From Pseudomonas graminis (GTDB lineage Bacteria > Pseudomonadota > Gammaproteobacteria > Pseudomonadales > Pseudomonadaceae), in NCBI RefSeq assembly GCF_002093745.1, contig NZ_MTSB01000008.1:62001-126000 (forward strand): 64,000 bases of DNA, read 5' to 3'. Below are positions 17,524 through 26,200 of the stretch, in pieces. Position numbers and translations under genes: made by a program. A model generated the notes under the pieces. The model was given only the letters and a program-made list of their open reading frames with translations, was not told the origin of the DNA and searched no databases. The stretch's first letter is position 1, and the number at the start of each line of letters is the position of its first letter.

Positions 17524-19794
17524 ATGGCCGGTTATTCAGCGGAAAGTCTGCTGGCATGGATGAAAGATACCACCCGCCTCAGGGGCTGGGACGCGATCGT
17601 CGCGCTGGACGGCGACAAGGTCAACGGGCTGGTTGAACATGTTTATCAACAAGGTGTGGCTAACGGACTGTCGCGTCCGGTGCCGGACGGAAGTATCGTG
17701 ATTCCCGATACGCACGCGGCTCATTTTTTTTCGGGCTGTGTGCTCGGCGCGCCGGCTCTGTCTTTCAAGCACAGTGTTCTGGGGCACTCTTCACTGGCCT
17801 GGCGCGTGGCAGTGCTTGAGGGGTTGCACACTGTCGTAGAGTCCGTTCAGGGACAGCACAACGTCCACAGACTGACGGCCTATGATCCGCTGAATGCTCC
17901 AGACCTGGATTTTGATATGGAGCTGGGGAGTCAGAGCGCGGAACTGGTAGTGGATCTTGGCCTGGCTAAAAACGTCATGCTGGATTTCCCGGGCGAGGAT
18001 ACCGAGCGAAGCAGGATCGGTCAGTTTTTCCAGGGCTGGCTGAGCAGCCCGGAAAATCAGGAACGAGAGTTCCGACTGAGCATTTTCGAAGAGCAGAGCA
18101 ACGAACTGCTCAAGGTACGAAGGATTGATGTGCGCTCTCAGCTTGAAAGTGCTGATGGCGTGTCTACCCACAAGAAGGGTGCCCTGTTGCTGTTCACCAC
18201 GATGGAGTACGGCGTGACCGGCGGGCTGCCGGATGACGATTCTGATTTCCGTTACCTGATCCCCAATGATGAACAGCATTCGTATTCGGCAACCGCGGTG
18301 TTTTCTGCCCATGCCCTGCATCGGGCTGCCTTCGGCCATGCCGTGATACAGATGCTGCAAGCGCCCGATTTTCGCTTCATCGTTGCTTCCGATAAACCCC
18401 TGCAACGGATGATCGCTCAGGCAGGAACCTTTGCGGTTCAGGCGGGCGACTATCAGAGTGCGGAATTTGCCTTCGAGTCAGAGCCGTTCAGTCTTCAGGC
18501 CGTCAACACTGAGCACCCGTTGACCATCGATTTCGAATACAGCCAGACCACGCAGACCTGGCGCTTTCCCTGCACACTGGGCTTCCGCTACCGAGCACTG
18601 GACGACGACCAATGGCAGTCCCGGAGCGCGACCTTCAATATCAGCCTCAAGCATGAATTTCATCTGATCGAAGATGAGTCCGGTGAACAGGCGATGGAAG
18701 GGCATCTTTACGCACCTTACGGGTTCGATCAGGAAGTCAGCCCCATGCCGGGGTCGCTGGACAGCCTGAGCGCCAGCGAGCTGGAGCAGGTCAACGGCTT
18801 CGTGGCCTACACCGTCAAGCGCGCGCTGCTTCAGGGCTTGAGCAAAACACTGGATGCAACGGGCGCCGAGCGTTTTCTGGCTGGCTGGTCACTGCCGAAC
18901 GCGCAAGTGCTGCAACCCGTACTCAAGCGCATGCCTCATGACCTTGCGTTGTTCGGCCGAATCGAACCTGGTGCGTCGAACTTCAGTATCGTCGAGCAAC
19001 AGGTGCTGATTGGCGTCGGAGAGAGCCTGCCACTCACGACCCTTCCGGCGCGCGACGGCCTGGTCTGGACGCTGGCAAATCCATCAGGTGGTGATGTCGG
19101 CAGTCTGGGCACTGTCGATGCGCAGGGTCTTTATCAGGCTCCCGCCACACTGCCTTCGACGCAGGGTTTTCAACGCGTACTGATCAAGGCGATGGACACG
19201 TTATCCGGGCAAAGCAGTACAACGCTGTTAACGGTGCTGGTCAGCAGTGTCAGCGTAAGCCCCCTGATTCAAGTCTGTAACCACGGTCAACGGGTCATGC
19301 TTTCGGCACACAGTTCGCTCGGCAGCACGCTGGAATGGGAGATCGCCAACCCGATAACCGGAGAAAGCGGGGCGTTGGAAGAGGCTACTGATACGGCGCA
19401 CGAGCGGGTCTATGTCGCCGCCGAAGGTGGCCCGGGCAATACTTATGTGCTTGACGAGATAACCGTCAGCGATGATCAGAATACCCGGTCAATCTGGATG
19501 CTGGTGCTTCGCCACACGCCCCTACTGTCCATCACGCTCGCCAGCGTCACTGACGGGCAGGCCAGGCTGAAAGTCATCGCCAATGGCAACGAACTTGCAG
19601 TTTCCTGGCGTCTGAGCGGGCCAGGATCAATAGACGCCAATGGCGTGTACAACAGCGATCCTGCAAAGCCCGAACGTTTCGTCGTGATCTTCGCCGAGTA
19701 TGAGGACGCTTTCCTGGGGCTGGCGGCAGGACACCTGATTCTGCCACTGCCATTGAGCGGTTCCCCCGACGTGTTGCAGGCACTGGCCGGCTAA
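17524..19794 (+). CDS. P-47/OrfX-like protein with C-terminal Ig-like domains, paralogue 2
   Basis: 756 residues. The start is fixed by an almost perfect anti-16S match, AGGAGGTGAT, at 17511-17520. No signal peptide. GWD is at residues 21-23 followed by 'DKVNGLVEHV'. 'KGALLLFTTMEYG' and 'YLIPNDEQHSYSATAVFSA' align with the same blocks in the genes before and after. An Ig-like module occupies about residues 488-570 (DGLVWTLANPSGG...QGLYQAPAT). The C-terminal 200 residues (SPLIQVCNHGQ...TYVLDEI...GHLILPLPL) align well with paralogue 1, so these two arose by tandem duplication. It lies 49 bp after paralogue 1 and 38 bp before paralogue 3. The strong ribosome binding site suggests this subunit may be made in larger amount. 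P-47-like assignment is from motif resemblance only. Confidence 0.65.
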   Translation: MAGYSAESLLAWMKDTTRLRGWDAIVALDGDKVNGLVEHVYQQGVANGLSRPVPDGSIVIPDTHAAHFFSGCVLGAPALSFKHSVLGHSSLAWRVAVLEGLHTVVESVQGQHNVHRLTAYDPLNAPDLDFDMELGSQSAELVVDLGLAKNVMLDFPGEDTERSRIGQFFQGWLSSPENQEREFRLSIFEEQSNELLKVRRIDVRSQLESADGVSTHKKGALLLFTTMEYGVTGGLPDDDSDFRYLIPNDEQHSYSATAVFSAHALHRAAFGHAVIQMLQAPDFRFIVASDKPLQRMIAQAGTFAVQAGDYQSAEFAFESEPFSLQAVNTEHPLTIDFEYSQTTQTWRFPCTLGFRYRALDDDQWQSRSATFNISLKHEFHLIEDESGEQAMEGHLYAPYGFDQEVSPMPGSLDSLSASELEQVNGFVAYTVKRALLQGLSKTLDATGAERFLAGWSLPNAQVLQPVLKRMPHDLALFGRIEPGASNFSIVEQQVLIGVGESLPLTTLPARDGLVWTLANPSGGDVGSLGTVDAQGLYQAPATLPSTQGFQRVLIKAMDTLSGQSSTTLLTVLVSSVSVSPLIQVCNHGQRVMLSAHSSLGSTLEWEIANPITGESGALEEATDTAHERVYVAAEGGPGNTYVLDEITVSDDQNTRSIWMLVLRHTPLLSITLASVTDGQARLKVIANGNELAVSWRLSGPGSIDANGVYNSDPAKPERFVVIFAEYEDAFLGLAAGHLILPLPLSGSPDVLQALAG

Positions 19795-19832
19795 TCAAAG
19801 TGCAGCCTGTGTGCTGCACGGAGGGTAATGTA

Positions 19833-22721
19833 ATGTCCAATTCTCTCAAAGGTATCCTGCGGCGAGCTCGCGCAGGGACTGTCACTCAAGGCTGGGGGGC
19901 AATCGTGGCGATAAGCCGCAGCGACCTCAATCGGCATATAGAACAGCAATATATAGAGCGGTACCCGCGGCTGGCCTTTTTGCCGCTGTTCACTGGCGAT
20001 ATCGGCATGGATGAGCATCAGGTCGATACCTTGCGCCTCACAGGTATCGAGCTGGGTGTGCCCACCTTGTCGTTCCAGGCGACATCGTCACGCGACACCA
20101 GCGTGTTGGTGATAATGAATATTGTGGCAGGCCGCTACAGTGGTCTGCACCAGCCAGCAGGCAGTGCAACGACCGTGTCGACCAGTTTCAGGATTGCCGA
20201 GCCGATGGGTTTCCGGTTGACAATGACGGCCCACCTGGTGAGCGATGACAGCGGTCACGTGACCCTTGATCTGGCCAAAGGCACTGGTTTTCACTGCAAT
20301 CTGGCGGGGCTTGATGAAGGCGTCAATCAGCTCCTGGCAGACTTTTTCGCCGGTCAGTTCAGTCAGATTGCAATTCATCGCAGCGTGTTCTCGATGGTGC
20401 CTGCAGCACTCGGCCAATATCAGGCGCAGTTGCCACAAGGTTTTCGGATGCTGACCCGTTCCGCGCCCGGAGCAATGAACACGGCAGCGAAGAATTTCGG
20501 AGATGGCGCGCTTCTGCTGTTCATGAAATTGCGCGGCAGCGCTGCCGAAGGCCGTTTTCCGCCAACACGCGACTTCGTCTACCCGATACCGACCGTGCCT
20601 GGGCCGGACAACCAGGGCAAGTACGGCACCGTGGTGATGTTGTCTCATGAGATGCTCTTGGGCCGTCAGCGTGTTTCGCTGCCTGACAGCATAAAATTTG
20701 CGGCGGGCGACGCGTTTCAAGCGTCTGAGCAGCACGCACTTCATGACAGGCTGGTGTTCGGCTCGATGCTTACAACGCCTTTCAGCGTGGCACCGCGGGT
20801 CTCGACAATACAGGCCGGACAAAGCCAGCGCTTCATGTTGCACAACCCGCAGGGGCAGGAAGTGCCGGTCTTGAGCTGGAAGGCGTTCAGCCTGCAAAGC
20901 CATCGGCCTGACGGCCATGGCAGCATCTCTGCCACGGGTGTTTATACGGCTCCCGATCCTGCGCTGATGGGCCATGACGCCTTGCGCGTCGTGATCACTG
21001 CCACCTATGAAGCATCAGGCGAAGCGGTCACTGCTTCGGCGCTGTTGAGTGTGGTGTACGAGAGTATGGAGCTGGCACCCCGCGTGATGGTTGTAGCAGG
21101 TGGCGGCGCTGCGCTTCAGAGCGTATCGCTGCGCGCTTCAGCATTGGACGGCAGCCCGATCGATTGGGGCCTGCTGGGGAATGAATATGGCGAGTTGAGC
21201 GAGGTTGAAGGGGGCGCGCTGTTTGTCCCGGACGAAAAAAGATCCGGCAAACGAGCCCTGATTACCCAGCAGATTGAAGCGCAGGGCAGTGAGAGTGGTA
21301 TCGCCACCGTACTGATCGTCAACGGTCAACAGATGTTGCGTATCGAGCCGGCGTTTGTGCCGCGTGCGCGCAGGTCTGTGCCGGTGCAGTTGCAGGATGA
21401 CAGCGCACTGCTGGCAGGCCTTGCGCGACGCTGGAAAGTGGTGGGTGGCGCGGGCTCTGTTGACCAGCAAGGGCGCTTCATGCCGCCTGACGATCCGGTC
21501 GTCACCAGCAGCGTGGTGAGCTGCGAAGTGATCCACAACGGTGTGGTGCTCGCCTGTGGTTACAGCGTCATCGAGTTGTCCGAAGTGATCGACGAACCTC
21601 GCTGGAAAGAACTGTCACTGTTCACGGTCACCGTGCCGGGGGGACCCGTTCAAAACAGTCAGGGCAGTCTTTACCCCAACGGCTATCAACAACTCAGGCT
21701 GCAGGTCAAGACCCAGACCATGCCGGTCAATAATGTCGAGTATGATTTAAGCGCCATCGAACTGGCGTCCATGCGTCTGGTGGACAACGAGACTCACCAG
21801 AACCTCGAGTCAGTCAGCCCGATACTTGAGGGTATTCCCGAGAAAGGCGGCCAGGCCTGGCAGACCCGTCTTGAACATAACCGGTTCGAGCTGGCGAGCC
21901 CTGGCGCCGTCGCCACTGATGCGGACCTGAACATACCGAACATCATCTCTCAGAACTTCTACCTGCACAGCCGTGCATTGGTCAATTTCGAGGGCGTCTT
22001 TTACGCCACCTTCCAGGATGAAGAAAACAAGTGGTGGACCTCGCTTGATCTGGACGACATAAACAGCAAGGTGAGCATTACACCGCGACGTCTGCCGGTG
22101 TTTGATACCGCCAACTACACCTTCGTGCCGACACGTGTCTGGGGCGGTGGCAGCAACCCTACACCCGAGCCGCCTGCGGAAGGCGCCGCCGACGATACAT
22201 TCGATTTTCATCCCAGGACCATCGATTACTGGACGCTCAGTGTGCGCAATCCAGAAACGCAGCAATGGGTCGGGTTCGAGACAATGACGTTTTTGTCTGC
22301 CCAGGAAGATGTACCTGTGACCTCCATCATTCTCTGGGAAGCCGAGTTGGTGGACGAAATCATGTTCAGCTGGACAGGGTATATCTTTGACGACTCGGCC
22401 AAAACCGCAGACGCGGAAAAAATCCGTTTTGATGAAGGGGTTCGCTACATCGGCATTGCTCCAGAACTGCTGGACTTCAACGTTGACAAATCCGTCTTCG
22501 AGAAGGGGAAGCTGGTCATCAGTTTGCACCGCTCCGACGACGTTGTTTTTGTAGACCCTGAGGTTCCAGAGCGAAAAAGGCTATCGGGTTCACTGGCAGT
22601 ATTGTTGATCGACCATCAGGGTAACACCCACAAACGGAAGATAAGTTTTCTGCCGGACAGCATTGTAGGCAGGCGCAATCGACTGATGCATACCTTGTAC
22701 TCGCCAACACTGAGTTCATAA
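19833..22721 (+). CDS. P-47/OrfX-like protein, larger paralogue 3 with extra C-terminal region
   Basis: 962 residues from the ATG at 19833 (GGAGGG at 19820-19825; an upstream in-frame start at 19800 lacks one). No signal peptide. The N-terminal motif is GWG (residues 20-22) instead of GWD, followed by 'SDLNRHIEQQY'. The blocks 'FGDGALLLFMKLRG' and 'YPIPTVPG...YGTVVMLSHEML' match paralogues 1 and 2. An Ig-like module spans about 319-400 (VLSWKAFSL...TGVYTAPDP) and a second beta module follows. Residues about 600-962 form a region absent from the other two, starting near LYPNGYQQLRLQVKTQT and containing a proline-rich linker (NPTPEPPAE) and several aromatic strands. I do not recognise it. The loss of the aspartate in the first motif suggests divergence of function within the trio. 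Confidence 0.6.
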   Translation: MSNSLKGILRRARAGTVTQGWGAIVAISRSDLNRHIEQQYIERYPRLAFLPLFTGDIGMDEHQVDTLRLTGIELGVPTLSFQATSSRDTSVLVIMNIVAGRYSGLHQPAGSATTVSTSFRIAEPMGFRLTMTAHLVSDDSGHVTLDLAKGTGFHCNLAGLDEGVNQLLADFFAGQFSQIAIHRSVFSMVPAALGQYQAQLPQGFRMLTRSAPGAMNTAAKNFGDGALLLFMKLRGSAAEGRFPPTRDFVYPIPTVPGPDNQGKYGTVVMLSHEMLLGRQRVSLPDSIKFAAGDAFQASEQHALHDRLVFGSMLTTPFSVAPRVSTIQAGQSQRFMLHNPQGQEVPVLSWKAFSLQSHRPDGHGSISATGVYTAPDPALMGHDALRVVITATYEASGEAVTASALLSVVYESMELAPRVMVVAGGGAALQSVSLRASALDGSPIDWGLLGNEYGELSEVEGGALFVPDEKRSGKRALITQQIEAQGSESGIATVLIVNGQQMLRIEPAFVPRARRSVPVQLQDDSALLAGLARRWKVVGGAGSVDQQGRFMPPDDPVVTSSVVSCEVIHNGVVLACGYSVIELSEVIDEPRWKELSLFTVTVPGGPVQNSQGSLYPNGYQQLRLQVKTQTMPVNNVEYDLSAIELASMRLVDNETHQNLESVSPILEGIPEKGGQAWQTRLEHNRFELASPGAVATDADLNIPNIISQNFYLHSRALVNFEGVFYATFQDEENKWWTSLDLDDINSKVSITPRRLPVFDTANYTFVPTRVWGGGSNPTPEPPAEGAADDTFDFHPRTIDYWTLSVRNPETQQWVGFETMTFLSAQEDVPVTSIILWEAELVDEIMFSWTGYIFDDSAKTADAEKIRFDEGVRYIGIAPELLDFNVDKSVFEKGKLVISLHRSDDVVFVDPEVPERKRLSGSLAVLLIDHQGNTHKRKISFLPDSIVGRRNRLMHTLYSPTLSS

Positions 22722-22759
22722 GGCAGTCCACCACAATGAAATGACAGGGAGTCATTATC

Positions 22760-23260
22760 ATGAATACGTTGAACAACGCCCTGACAAGCCTCGTGCTTGT
22801 TGCCCTGGCGGGCTGCACGCTGTCACCCACCGAAAAGCCCGTGCCTGAGGTCCCCAAGGTGGTGCGAACCATCTACCTCGCACAAGATGATCAAGGTGGA
22901 GGCGACGATTGCAGTTTTCCTGCCGCAAACGACACGGTCTATCTCAACAAACAAGATCATTCGTGTGACAACGACGTCATGAGTTACGTAAGGCTCGATA
23001 ACGTGCGGTCGTCCACCTTCATAACACTTGAATCCAGAGACTGCGATGATGACCCGAGCTGGGTCTTTGAACTGCGAACTACGATCGACCCGATTTCCAC
23101 GGGATGGTTGTCCATTGACGCCCTGAGAAACAAAAAAGTGGGCGATGTGATCGTCCGCGGGGTGAGGTTAACCAAGGGTTATAGTGGCGACGATAACATC
23201 AAGGGCAAGTTGTCCTGTGTCAGGGTTCGTGTGTCGAGTCCGCCTACCGTCACACCGTGA
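22760..23260 (+). CDS. Small lipoprotein of unknown function in the RHS operon
   Basis: 166 residues with a classical lipoprotein signal peptide: MNTLNNALTSLVLVALAGC, lipobox LAGC with the acylated cysteine at residue 19. The residue after the cysteine is Thr, not Asp, which by the usual +2 rule predicts outer-membrane sorting. The mature part is acidic (DDQGGGDDC, HSCDNDV, RDCDDDPS) with five further cysteines that could form disulfides in the periplasm. No family is recognised. It lies 38 bp after paralogue 3 and 38 bp before the RHS gene, with GGGAG upstream of the ATG, so it is part of the same operon. It could be a cell-envelope partner of the cassette, for example for export or self-protection, but nothing in the sequence proves this. 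Confidence 0.75.
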   Translation: MNTLNNALTSLVLVALAGCTLSPTEKPVPEVPKVVRTIYLAQDDQGGGDDCSFPAANDTVYLNKQDHSCDNDVMSYVRLDNVRSSTFITLESRDCDDDPSWVFELRTTIDPISTGWLSIDALRNKKVGDVIVRGVRLTKGYSGDDNIKGKLSCVRVRVSSPPTVTP

Positions 23261-23298
23261 TTATTCGTTAAGTACTTGACACTTCGAGGTTTCGAAAC

Positions 23299-26200
23299 AT
23301 GACCATTTCAACGTCCGTGCATTCCAATGCATTCAATTTCATGAGTTACATACAAAGTGGTGTTGACCCGCGCACAGGCCAATACACAGCGTCTATTACA
23401 TTGCCCGACGTCAAGACCAACGGGTTGCGTGGGCCCGGCGTCCCCCTGGCATTGAGTTATAACCCGCTCAACACACAAGACAGTGGTTTTGGTCTTGGCT
23501 GGAATCTGCAACTTTCGCAATTTACGCTGGGCACACAGATCGTGTCCTTGAGCAGTGGTGAAACGTTCAAAGTCGATGGCACCCGTGACGATCAGTTGCT
23601 GATGTCAGAAAAGAAAATCGACAGTTTTCACTTCTACAAACTGGACGACAGCCGCTATCGGGTGGTGCATAAGTCCGGCCTGGTGGAGCACCTGGAGGTG
23701 CGCGGCAGTGTAGGCAACCGGGTTGCCCTGCCGGTTCGCATATGTGCCCCGGAAGGGCACAGCGTTACGCTGGAATACACAACCTTCAGCGGGCATCAGA
23801 TGCTCAGGGAGGTCAAGGACGACTCGGGGCAGACATTACTCAGCGTCAGCCGGGGCACTGCATCTGTAGAGATACAGTTGCATGCGGCCGACGGCCCGGG
23901 CGCAACGTTCATGATGCTGCTGGGTGGCTCGGATCGCCGCGTTACGCGCATCGAATTACCCACCGAGAACAAGGCCTCCTGGCGCTTCGAGTACACGCTG
24001 ATCCGTAACCATCTGTGCATGATCTCGGTGGAAACACCGGTCGGCGGGCAGGAAACAGTGCTTTACCAGGATGAAGGTCACCAGTTCCCGGCCAAGGCCG
24101 GACGTGAGCCGCTGCCCAGAGTCACGCACCATCGCACGGCTCCCGGGTTCGGTCAGCCAGAGATCAACGTGCATTACAGCTACAAGGACAGCGCGGGGCG
24201 TGAGCACAATTTTCTCGGCGCGGGCCTGGATATCGCTTGGGAAGACAACGGTCTGGATAACCTTTATCAGTACCTGGGCGCCGAACCGTATCAATACTCG
24301 TCGACTGAAACCCTGCGAATCAATGACCTTGATGTGCGCAGCATCGAGCGTGTCTTCAGTCAGTTTCACCTGTTGGTCCGTGAAACCACTCGCCAGAACG
24401 TCAATATCATGGAAGTGGACACGAGCTATTACGTGGAGGAAGGTCAGCCGTTTTACGCGCAACCGGCCTATTGCCAGTTGCCCAAAGAGGTCAAGACGAG
24501 CTGGCGGTTGTCCACGGTCGGCAGTGTGCCGCGCACCGAGGTTGTCAGCAGTCGCTACGACATCTACGGCAATCTGCTCGCCCAGACTCAGGCCAATGGT
24601 GTGGTTGAAAACAGTGAATGGTACCTGGCCGAGGGGGAGGACGGTTGTCCGCCTGACCCTGAAGGCTTTGTTCGCAACCTCAAGAGCAAGACCGTTGTGC
24701 CGGCAGCGTCCGAGTATGGTCAGGCCCCTACCTTGATCAGCCGTTATCGCTATAAGGCATTGCCCGCGGTGACTGGCAGTCAACAGGGGGCGTGGCTGAC
24801 CGAGCAAAGCGAAACCCTGTTACAACTGGACTCCAGCGCCAGGCACGGGTTGCGGCGTGATGCGTATCACCGCATCGACAGCCTGTCAGGCATGGTGCCT
24901 GGCGTCGATCACGCGTTAATGCGGGCGCTTCGTGACACGATCGATGCGCTGTTACGAGAGATCCCCGACGTTGAGCAGGAATTGCAGCGCACGGTTTATG
25001 AGCACATTGAAGCCCCGGCCGACGCCTTTCAACATGGTCGCGTGGGCCGGCAGATTGTGACGATGGGCGGGCAGAACACGACGACCGAATACGTCTACAG
25101 CACGCTTGACAGCCCCGAGTTCGGAGAAAGCGTGCAGCGTACCGTGCAGACCGTCACCGGCTTCGACGGCACACAGCAGGTCATTACCCTGGAGCACTCG
25201 CTGCTGATCGGCGAGCCGTTGCTCAACCGTGATGACAATAATGTCGAGATCCGTTACGTCTACGACAACCTGCGGCGCGTGGTGAGCGAAACCGTGGCAC
25301 CTGGCACCGAGTACGCGGCGACCCGGCGTTACGAATATGTGCTGTGCGCCAACCCGGGCGACCAGGCCGAGCAGCGACTGTTCGATGTCAAGGACGTGAG
25401 GACCTGTAGCCGCTTCGACGGGTTGAACCGGGTCATCTATGAAGAGCGTGACAACGCTGATGATCCTGCGCGGGCCGATGAGCCGCGTCAGACGTACAGC
25501 GCCGTGCATGATGCCTGGGGGCGTCTGCTGCACGAAGCTGAATATGACTGGCTGGAAACCCGGCAACTGGCGCTGACCAGCCATTACGAGTACGACGACT
25601 GGGGCGAGCAGCGATGCGTGACGGGGCCGGACGGCGTGAGGACCGTCGAGGAAACCGATCCCATTGGTACGGCGGCGTCCAAAGGTCCGATTCAGCATAG
25701 CTGGACAGAAAGCAGTGGCAGCGTGCCTGAAAAAAGCGCAGTCAGTGAAACCTGGCTCAGCCTGTTCGAGGAGCAACCCACTCGCAGCGTGCGCCTTGAT
25801 TCCACTGGCCAGGTGGTCAGTTTGAGCGAGTACCACTACGACGGGCTGGGCCGTCGCGTCAGGGAAGCCGTCAGTTCTGATGCGGTTCAACGGATCACCG
25901 CCTACACCTACGACGCATTTGATCGGCCCATTGCAACCACGTTGCCAAGCGGGGCGATCGAGCATCGCAGTTACGCCGCCCACAGCAGCGAAGATTTACC
26001 GACATCGATTAGCGTCGAGCACAACGGCAAGATCAGCGAATTGGGCCAGCAGGCGTTCGACGGGCTGGATCGTATCGTCCGCTCAGTGACCGGCGGACGT
26101 ACACGCACGCTCAGCTATGATCCCGGCCTGCTTCAACCCAAGACGGTGAACCTGCCCAGCGGACGCAGGATTGACTATAAGTACCAGCCACAATTGGGCA

